Below are positions 36,627 through 44,798 of a stretch of 44,798 bases of DNA, piece after piece. Under the pieces are notes generated by a model. That model was given only the letters and a program-made list of their open reading frames with translations. It was not told the DNA's origin and ran no database searches. A program made the translations under genes and the position numbers. The DNA comes from Deltaproteobacteria bacterium. GTDB lineage: Bacteria; Desulfobacterota; Desulfobaccia; Desulfobaccales; Desulfobaccaceae. Within the stretch, counting starts at the first letter, position 1. Every line of letters begins with the position of its first letter. Location of the stretch: the NCBI GenBank assembly GCA_019309545.1, contig JAFDGA010000016.1, forward strand, positions 1 through 44,798. The letters are read 5' to 3'.

Positions 36627-36682
36627 TTTTTTCTGTTAACTAATAACCTATTCTTAAGTTGTCTGGATGCTTATTTACTTCA

Positions 36683-36712
36683 TTGTTATGGTGACTAAGC
36701 TGAGATTATAAA
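36683..36712 (+). promoter_or_regulatory. Promoter candidate before the LapA-like gene
   Basis: TTGTTA (36683-36688), 18 bases, TATAAA (36707-36712), 24 bases before the ATG. Both boxes are partial matches. Confidence 0.4.
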
Positions 36713-36736
36713 TAATAACTAAACAGAGGTGATACT

Positions 36737-36979
36737 ATGAAATACAAAACCATTGCCATTTTAGTTGCGATATTGTTGGGCTTGATAATTTTGTTTCAGA
36801 ATACCCAGGTAGTAACACTAAAAGTGCTACTTTGGGAAATCACTATGTCCCAAATAATTCTTACAATTACGACCATGGTAATAGGTTTTGTGGTTGGCTT
36901 CATAGTCACCAGACTGCTCACCAAGCCCCATAGCCCTATATCGACTGAAAAAGTGACCACATCTAACGCTCAAAAGTAG
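36737..36979 (+). CDS. LapA-like (DUF1049) membrane protein
   Basis: An 80-residue protein with two hydrophobic helices (about 5-20 and 40-63). The motif LFQNTQVVTLKVLLWEITMSQIIL is typical of LapA/DUF1049, an inner-membrane family linked in E. coli to lipopolysaccharide assembly. GAGGTGAT before the ATG is a good ribosome binding site. It is not in an evident operon. Confidence 0.88.
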   Translation: MKYKTIAILVAILLGLIILFQNTQVVTLKVLLWEITMSQIILTITTMVIGFVVGFIVTRLLTKPHSPISTEKVTTSNAQK

Positions 36980-37127
36980 CGTTGATTGCGCCCAACCACT
37001 CAGAATTGCTGTTAATGCCAAAGCTTTTGGGAACGGCTGATAATGTATTTTTACGGGGCCAAGGCAAAGGTAAAATCTGCTGATGACTGTTTGAATTGAT
37101 CCTCAGGTCTGCCCAGCCCTTCATGCC

Positions 37128-37155
37128 TTGACAATGCCTGACGATGGGCTATGAT
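37128..37155 (+). promoter_or_regulatory. Promoter of the GNAT acetyltransferase gene
   Basis: TTGACA (37128-37133), 16 bases, TATGAT (37150-37155), about 37 bases before the ATG. The -35 box is perfect, the -10 box 5 of 6. Confidence 0.65.
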
Positions 37156-37192
37156 TAGGAAATAGCAAAATTCCTTTCTTGAAGAGGCCAGG

Positions 37193-37762
37193 ATGATCAA
37201 TTACAACACTTACCGGAAGTTTGTCACCCTGCAAAACGGGCAACGGGTGATGCTAAGGTTTTTGAACCAGCAGGATCGAGAAAATCTTATCCGGCTGTTT
37301 CAGGAAGCGCCGGAGGAGGACACCCGCTTTTTGAAACAGGATGTTAAGGACCTGAAGCTGATCAATTATTGGATAGATCACATCAATTATCGGAAGGTCC
37401 TGCCCTTGGTGGCCGTAAATTTGGAAGGGGATCAGCTGGTTGCCGATGCTACCCTGCATCGGGGCAAACACGCCGCCAAACACATCGGCGAAATTCGCAT
37501 CTTTGTGTCGCGGCCTTATCGAAATCTGGGTCTGGGGTCGTTGATGCTGGATGAATTGATTAACCTGGCCGGGAAATTAAATCTACATCTCCTTAAAGCG
37601 GAGATCATTACCGACCATAAAAAGGTGGTAAAGGCCTTCCGGGCCAAGGATTTTGAGATCAAGTGCACTCTGGATGACTATTTTATCCGCAAAGATGGCA
37701 TGACCCACGATGTGGTGTTAATGGTACGCCCGGTGGTGAAAAAAGAGCAGATGGAGTTCTAA
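37193..37762 (+). CDS. GNAT-family N-acetyltransferase
   Basis: A 189-residue acetyltransferase-fold protein. The acetyl-CoA pyrophosphate loop is RNLGLGSLMLDELINLA, preceded by the beta strand KHIGEIRIFVSRPY. The C-terminus DYFIRKDGMTHDVVLMV is typical of the fold. The substrate cannot be told. It has its own promoter and is 34 bases upstream of the DUF1343 gene. Confidence 0.88.
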   Translation: MINYNTYRKFVTLQNGQRVMLRFLNQQDRENLIRLFQEAPEEDTRFLKQDVKDLKLINYWIDHINYRKVLPLVAVNLEGDQLVADATLHRGKHAAKHIGEIRIFVSRPYRNLGLGSLMLDELINLAGKLNLHLLKAEIITDHKKVVKAFRAKDFEIKCTLDDYFIRKDGMTHDVVLMVRPVVKKEQMEF

Positions 37763-37796
37763 TTGGATAGCTCTGGTTGGATCACTCTACTGAGCA

Positions 37797-38972
37797 ATGC
37801 GCGTTAAAACCGGCCTGGAGGTGTTGCTAGACCAACCCCCGGCCTGGCTGGCCCAAAGTCGCTTGGGGTTGCTGGGCAACCAGGCCACCGTCGGCCCTGT
37901 CTATCAACCCGCCTCCGATCTGATTGCCGAGCGATTTCCTGGCCAACTCACCGCCCTGTTTGGCCCCCAACATGGCTTTGGGGGTGAAAAGCAGGATAAC
38001 ATGGTAGCCTCGGCGGATTTTATCGAGCCTCGGCAGGGCCTTCCGGTTTTCAGCCTTTACGGCGAGCGGCTGGCCCCGGCTCCGGGGATGCTGGAGTTGA
38101 TCGATGTCCTGCTCATCGATCTCCCCGACGTTGGCACCCGGGTGTATACCTTTGCCACCACCATGGTCTATGCCATGCAGGCAGCCGCCCAACAAGGCAA
38201 GCAAGTAATCATCCTGGACCGTCCCAACCCGATCGGCGGCCATCAGGTCGAAGGCAATCTACTTAAACCGGAAATGGCGTCATTGGTCGGGCCTTATCCG
38301 CTGCCCATGCGCCATGGGCTGACCCTGGGAGAACTGGCCGGTTATTATAACCAGACTCAGCAGCTTGGTTGTGACCTGACTATTATCCCGACCCAGGGCT
38401 GGAGCCGGGCCCAGTATTTTGATGCTACCGGCCTGCCCTGGGTACTTCCTTCCCCCAATCTGCCTAGCTTGGATACGGCCCTGGTTTACCCCGGCCAAGT
38501 GCTGCTGGAGGGCACCAATCTCTCTGAAGGCCGCGGCACCACTCGGCCTTTTGAGCTATTCGGGGCTCCCTTTATTGACCCGACAGAGGTCTCCGCCCGG
38601 CTGGCAGGATCGCCCCTGCCCGGGGTGGTGCTTAGAGCCGCCTGTTTTCAGCCTACTTTCCACAAGTGGGCCGGAGCAGTCTGCCACGGTTTTCAGCTCC
38701 ATGTCACCGATCGGCAGAGCTTTAAGCCATATTATACTACCCTGACCCTGCTTGCAGCAATCCGGGAATTGTATCCGGAACAGTTTGCCTGGCGCCCGCC
38801 GCCCTACGAGTATGAGTATGACCGTCGGCCTTTTGATCTACTGACCGGCGATCCGGCGATCCGGGAGGGGCTGGAGGAGGGCAGGGCGGTCTCCGACCTG
38901 GAAAGCAGCTGGCAGGCAGAGTTACAAGAATATCTAAATCTGCGACAGCAATATCTGCTTTACCCGGCTTGA
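37797..38972 (+). CDS. DUF1343/NamZ-type exo-beta-N-acetylmuramidase
   Basis: A 391-residue protein of the DUF1343 family; the B. subtilis member NamZ removes MurNAc from the ends of peptidoglycan fragments. Marks: LGLLGNQATVG, FGPQHGFGG, DVLLIDLPDVGTRVYTFATTM, LDRPNPIGG, and VEGNLLKPEMASLVGPYPLPMRHGLTLGELA. No signal peptide is seen, unlike secreted members, so it may be cytoplasmic and work in muropeptide recycling. Its 3' end overlaps the convergent radA gene by 13 bases. Confidence 0.9.
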   Translation: MRVKTGLEVLLDQPPAWLAQSRLGLLGNQATVGPVYQPASDLIAERFPGQLTALFGPQHGFGGEKQDNMVASADFIEPRQGLPVFSLYGERLAPAPGMLELIDVLLIDLPDVGTRVYTFATTMVYAMQAAAQQGKQVIILDRPNPIGGHQVEGNLLKPEMASLVGPYPLPMRHGLTLGELAGYYNQTQQLGCDLTIIPTQGWSRAQYFDATGLPWVLPSPNLPSLDTALVYPGQVLLEGTNLSEGRGTTRPFELFGAPFIDPTEVSARLAGSPLPGVVLRAACFQPTFHKWAGAVCHGFQLHVTDRQSFKPYYTTLTLLAAIRELYPEQFAWRPPPYEYEYDRRPFDLLTGDPAIREGLEEGRAVSDLESSWQAELQEYLNLRQQYLLYPA

Positions 38973-40354
38973 GGGCGTGGGGTAGAGGGAAACAGGGTCC
39001 GCAAGGCTTGGGCGACATCGGCGACTTCCAGCAATTGCAGACCAGGTAAGGCAGGCAGCCGGGCTTGGTGCCCCCGGGCCAACACGACGCGGCGAAACCC
39101 TAATTTATTGCCTTCCTTAAGGCGCAGCTCGGCCTGGCCGACGGTCCGCACCTCGCCGGTCAGCCCGACTTCTCCAAAGACCAGGGTATCAGCCGGTAGC
39201 GGCCGGTCCAGAAAAGAAGAGGCCAGAGCGGCGATGATGCCCAGATCTACAGCTGGCTCAGTCAGCCGTACCCCGCCGGCGGCATTGACAAATAGATCCT
39301 GGCCGCCCAAGGCCAGTCCCACCCGCTTTTCCAGAACCGCCACCAGTAGCGACACCCGGCCCGGATCCACGCCCATGGCCTGACGGCGGGGCAGGGCCAG
39401 GCTGGAGGGGGTGACCAGGGCCTGCAGTTCTACAAGGATGGGCCGGGAACCTTCTACGCAGGGCACCACCACCGAACCTGGGGTTTCCAGGGAGCGCTCC
39501 GAGAGAAAAAGTTCAGAAGGGTTGGTCACTTCCGACAGCCCGGATTCCCGCATCTCAAAAACCCCCAATTCTTGAGTAGGTCCGAAGCGATTTTTAACGG
39601 TGCGCAAAAGGCGAAAGGCATGGCCCCGGTCCCCTTCAAAGTAGAGCACTGTATCCACCATATGCTCCAGCAGTTTAGGCCCGGCAATGGCCCCTTCCTT
39701 GGTAACATGGCCGATCAGGAAGATCGGGCGGCCACTGCTTTTGGCCAGTTGTACCAAGCGGAAAGCAGTCTCCCGAACCTGGCTGATGGAGCCAGGGGCC
39801 GCGGGCAGGGTGGCAGTGTAAAGGGTTTGAATGGAGTCCAAGACCAGATAATCCGGGTTGACTGCCTCTACCATCTTATAAATATTCTCCAGGCAGGTCT
39901 CGGTGGCGACCAGCAGTCCGGGCGCAGTGATCCCCAGCCGATCGGCCCGGAGCTTGAGTTGAGCGCTGGATTCCTCCCCGGAGACGTATAAACCCCGACC
40001 TTGAGAACCACAAAGGCTATCCAGCACCTGGAGCATCAGGGTGGATTTGCCAATGCCGGGATCGCCGCCCAGGAGTGTCACCGAGCCGGGTACTACGCCG
40101 CCCCCTAAAGCCCGATCAAACTCTGCCACCCCACAGAGTTGGCGGTCTTCGGCAGTACTGGTCAGGCTGACCAGCGGCACCGGGCTGCTCTCGGGTCCCA
40201 ACGATGATAAATCTCCTGCGCCGGCGGCAGGAATCAGTAATTCTTCGACCAGGGAATTCCAGGCCCCGCAGTCAGGGCATTTGCCCAGCCATTTCGGGGC
40301 CTTATAACCGCAGCTCTGACAGACAAAGATGGTCCGGGGTGGTTTTTCGGCCAT
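38960..40354 (-). CDS. radA: DNA repair ATPase RadA
   Basis: RecA-like branch-migration helicase. The 464-residue protein has the N-terminal zinc finger (C12, C15, C26, C29 in CQSCGYKAPKWLGKCPDC), Walker A GGDPGIGKST, the RadA-specific KNRFG motif (VKNRFGPTQELGVFEM) and a C-terminal Lon-protease-like domain (FVNAAGGVRLTEPAVDLGIIAAL). A longer frame opens at 40423; Met at 40354 (MAEKPPRTIFVCQSCG) gives the standard N-terminus. No neighbouring repair gene is seen. Confidence 0.95.
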   Translation of the reverse strand: MAEKPPRTIFVCQSCGYKAPKWLGKCPDCGAWNSLVEELLIPAAGAGDLSSLGPESSPVPLVSLTSTAEDRQLCGVAEFDRALGGGVVPGSVTLLGGDPGIGKSTLMLQVLDSLCGSQGRGLYVSGEESSAQLKLRADRLGITAPGLLVATETCLENIYKMVEAVNPDYLVLDSIQTLYTATLPAAPGSISQVRETAFRLVQLAKSSGRPIFLIGHVTKEGAIAGPKLLEHMVDTVLYFEGDRGHAFRLLRTVKNRFGPTQELGVFEMRESGLSEVTNPSELFLSERSLETPGSVVVPCVEGSRPILVELQALVTPSSLALPRRQAMGVDPGRVSLLVAVLEKRVGLALGGQDLFVNAAGGVRLTEPAVDLGIIAALASSFLDRPLPADTLVFGEVGLTGEVRTVGQAELRLKEGNKLGFRRVVLARGHQARLPALPGLQLLEVADVAQALRTLFPSTPRPQAG

Positions 40355-40449
40355 AAAACTTGTTTTGCTAGGTTGCCAAGTTAATGGACAGCAAGGCTGT
40401 CTATGGTTGGGCTCGAGTCTCACTCCAATTATACCCTAAAGCTTCGATT

Positions 40450-40478
40450 TTGCCGAGTCCAGGTAAATGATTTATACT
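40450..40478 (+). promoter_or_regulatory. Promoter of the tRNA nucleotidyltransferase gene
   Basis: TTGCCG (40450-40455), 17 bases, TATACT (40473-40478). A start near 40485 lies past ATG 40481, which favours ATG 40529 as the translation start. Confidence 0.55.
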
Positions 40479-40528
40479 AAATGTTGATTTCTGGTGACAT
40501 TTGCATCCAGCGAGGGCATTATATCAAC

Positions 40529-41992
40529 ATGCAAGCACAATTGCCGCCACCGGCGGAAGTTCATCGGGTTATTAGAAAATTACAACAGCATACCGGTTTG
40601 CAAGTTCTGGCCCACCTAGCCGAAGCCTGGCAACTGGAAGTTTACCTGGTCGGGGGCACGGTGCGGGAGCTGGCCCGAGGCCGGGAGGCCCCGGATCTGG
40701 ACCTGGCGGTCAATCGCCAGGTTCTGGAACTGGCCGCGGCTCTGGCTGATAGGCTGGGGGGCACTTTTGTCAGGCTCGACTCCAAGGAACGCACCGCCCG
40801 GGTAGTCTATCAGAGCCAGGACCTTGATTTTGCCGAATTCCGGGCCCCGGACCTGGTGGCCGACCTGCATAAACGGGATTTTACCATCAATGCCATGGCC
40901 ATTGCGTTAATTCCTCTGATGCGTGAAGGCCAGCTGGAGTGGCTGGACCCCTGGGGCGGAAGGGAGGATCTAAGAGTCGGGCGCTTGCAGATTTTGGCGG
41001 CAGAAAACTTCCACGATGACCCGCTGCGAATGTTGCGGGCGTTTCGTTTTGCTGCTACCCATGGCTTAGCTCTGACTCCTGAGACCTGGGCGGCGATACG
41101 CCGTTACCGGGAAGAATTTCGCCGGGTGGCCGGAGAACGCATCCACCAGGAGCTCTTTCAGCTATTGGCTGTAAAGCGGGCCTTTCCTACTCTGGAAGGG
41201 ATGAATCAGGCCGGGTTGCTATCCCAGATTTTCCCAGAACTGGAGGACATGAAAGGGGTAGAGCAAAACGGCTACCATCACCTGGATGTCTTCCAGCACT
41301 CGATGCTGACGGTAGATTTTATGGAACAGGTGCTCCTGGATCCCCAAAATTGGTTTCCTGACCTGGCACAGGTAATTACTGACTACGCCAGCCAGGATAA
41401 GAAGGCAGTGCTGCTCAAGTTGGCCGCGCTGTTCCATGATCTGGGCAAACCTCAGACCCGGGAACGCCGGGACAATCCGGAACGCTTTACTTTTTATCAC
41501 CATGAACGGGTAGGGGCCGAAATATTTACCCAGATCGCCCTCAGGTTGCGCTTCAGTCAGGAGGAATTGCGTACCGTGGTGCGGCTCATCGAACTGCACA
41601 TGCGGCCTTTTCTCCTATTGCCGATATTTCGAGAAGGAGGGTTGACCTGGCGGGCCTTGGGGCGGTTGGTGAAGGCGGCCCGGCCCGATCTGCCTGGCCT
41701 CTTTGCCCTGGCCATGGCCGACAGTCTGGCCGGTCAGGGACCGCTCAAACCGCCGGATGCCGAATCTTTCCTGGCCGACTTTTGCATCTCGGCCTACCAG
41801 TTTCTGAAAGAACGCCTGGAGCCGCTGGAACATCGGCCCCGATTGATTAACGGGAATGACCTGATCCGAAAATTTCATCTGACCCCGGGACCACAATTCC
41901 GCCTACTGCTCGAGGCCGTGGAAGAGGCCTGTTTGGAGGGTCGGATTCATACCCGCCAGGAGGCGCTGGACCTGGTTCAAAAAATGCTTTGA
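40529..41992 (+). CDS. CCA-adding/PcnB-family tRNA nucleotidyltransferase with HD domain
   Basis: Polymerase-beta-fold nucleotidyltransferase of 487 residues. Seen: VYLVGGTVRELARG (GG motif, 42-43), the catalytic DLDLAV (D56, D58), RRxFTINAMA-type KRDFTINAMA and DPLRMLRAFRFAA, then an HD phosphohydrolase domain (LKLAALFHDLGKPQTRE, IELHM). It most likely adds or repairs the CCA end of tRNA; A-adding and CC-adding forms cannot be separated by eye. The tRNA in this window has CCA encoded. The frame also opens at 40481; the promoter position argues for 40529. Confidence 0.88.
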   Translation: MQAQLPPPAEVHRVIRKLQQHTGLQVLAHLAEAWQLEVYLVGGTVRELARGREAPDLDLAVNRQVLELAAALADRLGGTFVRLDSKERTARVVYQSQDLDFAEFRAPDLVADLHKRDFTINAMAIALIPLMREGQLEWLDPWGGREDLRVGRLQILAAENFHDDPLRMLRAFRFAATHGLALTPETWAAIRRYREEFRRVAGERIHQELFQLLAVKRAFPTLEGMNQAGLLSQIFPELEDMKGVEQNGYHHLDVFQHSMLTVDFMEQVLLDPQNWFPDLAQVITDYASQDKKAVLLKLAALFHDLGKPQTRERRDNPERFTFYHHERVGAEIFTQIALRLRFSQEELRTVVRLIELHMRPFLLLPIFREGGLTWRALGRLVKAARPDLPGLFALAMADSLAGQGPLKPPDAESFLADFCISAYQFLKERLEPLEHRPRLINGNDLIRKFHLTPGPQFRLLLEAVEEACLEGRIHTRQEALDLVQKML

Positions 41993-42026
41993 CCTGAGGG
42001 TCAAGAGAGAAGGGTAGGGGAGCGAA

Positions 42027-42701
42027 TTGCTAGAACGTGAGACACAATTAAAACAGGAAATGGTGCGCATCTGCCATCTCATGCACCGCAAGAATTTGGT
42101 GGCGGCCACCGATGGCAACATCAGTGCGCGGCTTTCAGACGATCGGTTGCTTATTACAGCCAGCGGCCGCAACAAAGGCTTTATCCAGGCGGGCGAGATA
42201 TTGACCATTGATCGGACTGGCAAGGTTATACAGGGAAAGGGCCAACCCACTTCGGAAATTCAGATGCATCTGACTGCCTACCGCCTGCGGCCGGATATCG
42301 CCGCGGTCGTCCATGCTCACCCGCCCCTGGCCACGGCCTGTTCCATTGCTGGGGTTTCCCTAGATGTGGGAGTGCTCCCCGAGGTAATCATTACCTTAGG
42401 GGCCATTCCCACCGCGGCCTATGCCACTCCCGGGACTATGGCGGTCTCCCAATCCATTGAGGAACTGATTCGCAGCTATGATGCCATGGTGCTGGCTCAT
42501 CATGGCGGCCTGACTGTGGGCCGCAGCCTGATGGAGGCCTATAATCGGATGGAAAAGCTGGAACATGCTGCTTTAATCATGGTTACTGCCCGTCAGTTAG
42601 GCAAGGTGCAACCTCTGCCTGCGGCGGAGGTGGAGAAACTCACCCGCTTCGGGGTGGAACAGGGGTATCGCCCTCCAGGGGCCCGGAACCTGCTTAAATA
42701 A
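42027..42701 (+). CDS. Class II aldolase/adducin family protein
   Basis: Zinc-dependent aldolase fold of 224 residues. Metal ligands are seen in VVHAHPPLATA and the later LAHHGG; the N-terminal DGNISARL and ITASGRNKGFI bind the phosphate. Members include L-fuculose-1-phosphate aldolase and methylthioribulose-1-phosphate dehydratase; the exact substrate is undecided. The start is TTG 42027 behind GGGGAG. It lies 34 bases downstream of the tRNA nucleotidyltransferase gene and may share its transcript. Confidence 0.88.
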   Translation: MLERETQLKQEMVRICHLMHRKNLVAATDGNISARLSDDRLLITASGRNKGFIQAGEILTIDRTGKVIQGKGQPTSEIQMHLTAYRLRPDIAAVVHAHPPLATACSIAGVSLDVGVLPEVIITLGAIPTAAYATPGTMAVSQSIEELIRSYDAMVLAHHGGLTVGRSLMEAYNRMEKLEHAALIMVTARQLGKVQPLPAAEVEKLTRFGVEQGYRPPGARNLLK

Positions 42702-42737
42702 AAGAAAATTTATCTTAACTCAAAACGGATAAAAAGC

Positions 42738-42766
42738 TTGACAGGAATTTTTATTTTAACAATAAT
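42738..42766 (+). promoter_or_regulatory. Promoter of the IHF/HU gene
   Basis: TTGACA (42738-42743), 17 bases, AATAAT (42761-42766), about 60 bases before the start codon. The spacer is AT-rich. Confidence 0.7.
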
Positions 42767-42833
42767 AACTTGCGAGATACGCCACTGTAATCCAAGCCGC
42801 TGACCGGCTGAGCCTAACAGAGGAGGAATGAGC

Positions 42834-43118
42834 ATGGCCTTGACCAAGGAGAAGATTATCAATAATGTCCACAACCAGATAGGGCTCAGTAAACAGGAAG
42901 CCCGGGCCGCGGTAGAGCGGGTGCTGGAGATCATGAAAGAGACCCTGGCCCGGGAAGAGGACCTGCTGATCAGTGGCTTCGGTAAGTTCTCGGTGCGGCG
43001 CAAGAACGCCCGCCGGGGACGTAACCCCCAGACCAGACAGGACCTGATGTTGCGCGCCCGCAACGTCGTGGTCTTTAAAACCTCTGGGGTGCTGCGCAAC
43101 CGCATTAATGGCACCTGA
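42834..43118 (+). CDS. Nucleoid protein, integration host factor/HU family
   Basis: DNA-bending protein of 94 residues with IHF-alpha-like marks: MALTKEKIINNVHNQIGLSKQEARAAVERVLEIMKETL and the DNA-binding ISGFGKFSVRRKNARRGRNPQT. AGGAGG is eight bases before ATG 42834, whereas ATG 42828 would be too close. GGCACC/GGTGCC (43110-43128) straddles the stop codon but lacks a T-run. Confidence 0.93.
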   Translation: MALTKEKIINNVHNQIGLSKQEARAAVERVLEIMKETLAREEDLLISGFGKFSVRRKNARRGRNPQTRQDLMLRARNVVVFKTSGVLRNRINGT

Positions 43119-43444
43119 AATCGGTGCCCTCCCTCAAGTCTTGTGTTAATCTTTCTAAATCTTATCCTTTGAGACCTGGTCAGGGCTATGAACGGCCTAA
43201 TCTCCTCTCCGGTCTGGCTTGCTCCGCTGGTAGGTTGGTGGTCATCCTTCCATTACCGCTATCACCCTCTACGAACCTCCCATAACATAATCAAGCGATC
43301 ACTATAATTTCGATGGAGCTTCCCCTGGGGGAACCCTTAAGGGGTGGAAAATTATGGTAAAGCCAGAAGATAAATGTTACAATTTTTTTAATGCCAATTT
43401 CTTCACCGGGTTTGCCCCTTTTAACTCGAAATCTGGAATTAAGC
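43119..43444. other. Intergenic region before the radical SAM gene
   Basis: About 325 bases without a gene. It contains a TATAAT (43303-43308) lacking a convincing -35 box and, after it, two adjacent palindromes: TTCCCC/GGGGAA (43320-43333) and CCCTTAAGGG (43334-43343). They may form a structured leader or an operator for the next gene. Nothing else was recognised. Confidence 0.45.
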
Positions 43445-44623
43445 ATGGAAAAATGGCCTAGCGAGTGGAGTACCTGGAACTGCAGCCGCCGCCAATTTAT
43501 CAGGGCCGGGGCTCTGGGCCTGGTGGCCCTGGCGCTTCCGGTGCTGTCCGTACCGGCAATTGGTCAGCAGGTCCGTTATGGGTTTATCCGCCCCCGGCCA
43601 GCCTCCTATTTCACCCCCTTGCCGGATGGCATGGTGCGCTGCGAGCTTTGCCCCCATAATTGCGAAGTGCTGGACGGCGAACGGGGCGAATGCGGGGTGC
43701 GGGAGAATCGGGGCGGCCGGTACTATACCTTGGCCTATGGAAACCCCTGCGCCGTGCATATCGACCCTATCGAGAAAAAACCTCTGTTTCACATCCTGCC
43801 TGGCAGCGCCTCCTACTCCATTGCTACCGCGGGCTGCAACCTGCATTGCAAGTTCTGCCAGAATTGGGAAATCTCTCAAGTACGTCCGGAGGATACTTAT
43901 AATTTCGACTTCCCCCCCGAGGCAATCGTTAAGGCGGCGCAAGAGACCAACTGCCCCTCCATTGCCCATACCTATGTGGAGCCGATCATTTTTTATGAAT
44001 ACATGCTGGAGGTGGGACGCCTGGCCCGCCAGGTCGGTATTCTCAATGTCTGCCATTCGGCGGGCTACATCAACCCCAAGCCCCTGGAAGCCCTCTGCGA
44101 GTACCTGGATGCGGCCTGCATCGACCTCAAGGCCTTCACCGATGACTTTTACCGCAATTTAGTGGGCGGCAGTTTGGCCCCGGTGTTGGCTAGCTTAAAG
44201 ACTTTGCGCCGCCGTCAGGTTCATCTGGAGCTAGTCAATCTGATCATTCCCCAGTTTAATGATGACCCCAAGGATTTAAAAAAGATGTGCATCTGGATTC
44301 GGGACGAACTGGGGCCGCTCACCCCCCTGCATTTTTCCCGCTTTTATCCTTTATATAAGATGCGCAACCATTTCCCGACGCCGGTGGCCACCTTGGAACG
44401 GGCCCGGCAAACGGCCCTGGAAGCGGGTCTGAAATACGTCTATATCGGCAACGTCCGGGAAAACCCGGCGGAGAATACCTACTGCCATAACTGCGGCAAA
44501 CTGATCATCCCTCGCCGGGGCTATATGATCGGCGAGGTCAAGATGAAAGACGGGGCCTGCGCCTTCTGCGGCACTAAAATTCCGGGTATCTGGCTCGGCC
44601 CTTCCCTCAAATTAACCCTTTAA
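43445..44623 (+). CDS. amrS: AmmeMemoRadiSam-type radical SAM protein with Tat signal
   Basis: The 392-residue protein begins with a twin-arginine signal (SRRQFIR at 14-20, then a hydrophobic run to about residue 38). The body matches the radical SAM member (AmrS) of the AmmeMemoRadiSam system: MVRCELCPHNCEVLDGERGECGVREN, the cluster motif CNLHCKFC (C131, C135, C138), LKAFTDDFYR and LHFSRFYPLYKM, plus two C-terminal knuckles (CHNCG, CAFCG). The AMMECR1- and Memo-like partners are not in the window. The frame opens at 43391; ATG 43445 is preferred since it places the Tat motif near the start. Its reaction is unknown. Confidence 0.88.
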   Translation: MEKWPSEWSTWNCSRRQFIRAGALGLVALALPVLSVPAIGQQVRYGFIRPRPASYFTPLPDGMVRCELCPHNCEVLDGERGECGVRENRGGRYYTLAYGNPCAVHIDPIEKKPLFHILPGSASYSIATAGCNLHCKFCQNWEISQVRPEDTYNFDFPPEAIVKAAQETNCPSIAHTYVEPIIFYEYMLEVGRLARQVGILNVCHSAGYINPKPLEALCEYLDAACIDLKAFTDDFYRNLVGGSLAPVLASLKTLRRRQVHLELVNLIIPQFNDDPKDLKKMCIWIRDELGPLTPLHFSRFYPLYKMRNHFPTPVATLERARQTALEAGLKYVYIGNVRENPAENTYCHNCGKLIIPRRGYMIGEVKMKDGACAFCGTKIPGIWLGPSLKLTL

Positions 44624-44660
44624 ATGCTTCTAATAATTAAAAAAATAGGGAGAATAAATC

Positions 44661-44798
44661 TTGGGGTTTAGCTGCGGCATTGTCGGGCTGCCCAATGTCG
44701 GCAAGTCCACTATCTTCAATGCCCTTACTGCAGGGCAGGCTGTGGTCGCAAGTTATCCATTTACCACTGTTAGCCCAAATATCGGGGTGGTCCCCGTG
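44661..44798 (+). CDS. ychF: Obg-like GTP/ATP-binding protein YchF, 5' part
   Basis: The first 46 codons run off the window. [43 protein letters not shown] is the P-loop and switch region of YchF/OLA1, a ribosome-linked ATPase. The start is TTG 44661 behind GGGAGA. Confidence 0.92.
   Translation, partial: MGFSCGIVGLPNVGKSTIFNALTAGQAVVASYPFTTVSPNIGVVPV

Overview
The window is about 45 kb of compact bacterial chromosome with moderately high GC. It is mostly housekeeping genes, plus some redox and stress genes. Several traits together suggest an anaerobic or microaerophilic member of the Desulfobacterota (former Deltaproteobacteria), possibly close to Desulfobacca: a ferredoxin-fused EtfA, a SelD that appears to be a selenoprotein, a FeoB ferrous iron transporter, a membrane polyferredoxin and an AmmeMemoRadiSam-type radical SAM enzyme. 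The taxon is inferred from gene content only; no database was searched.

Left part (1-13.3 kb): feoB reads rightward and ends at the inverted repeat of a decayed IS256-type element (2032-2584). A long leftward gene train then runs from about 12.6 kb down to 2.6 kb: DUF177 - rpmF - acyl-CoA dehydrogenase - etfB - etfA (with a two-cluster ferredoxin domain) - fabG - acpP - fabF - rpiB - glyA - nrdR - ribD. A perfect TTGACA-N16-TATAAT promoter lies at its head. Several junctions overlap (TGATG, ATGA). The usual plsX-fabH-fabD block that often follows rpmF is absent, and a dehydrogenase/ETF cassette of bifurcating type occupies its place.

Middle (13.3-27.4 kb): a nicotinamidase-like hydrolase diverges from a translationally coupled set, a 44-aa CXXC microprotein, a NapH-like polyferredoxin and a compact HDAC-like hydrolase. 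Next comes the conserved translation operon, led here by tRNA-Gly(CCC): tRNA - structured leader/terminator - rimP - nusA - infB - DUF503 - rbfA - truB - rpsO - pnp - M16 protease - HtrA-like lipoprotein protease.

Right part (27.4-44.8 kb): an encapsulated-ferritin-like (EncFtn) gene with a small double zinc-ribbon gene but no encapsulin; a nitroreductase; selD with an in-frame UGA and a downstream SECIS-like hairpin; tyrS; a Tim44-like protein with a damaged N-terminus; a CHASE2 adenylate cyclase; membrane proteins (DUF202, DUF389, an MscS remnant, LapA); a GNAT protein; a NamZ/DUF1343 protein overlapping radA; a CCA-type nucleotidyltransferase; a class II aldolase; an IHF/HU protein; a Tat-signal AmrS-like radical SAM protein; and the first 46 codons of ychF.

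The best leads are the Sec-containing SelD, the encapsulin-less EncFtn with its zinc-ribbon partner, the bifurcating-type ACAD/ETF cassette inside the fatty-acid synthesis operon, and the CXXC-microprotein/polyferredoxin pair.
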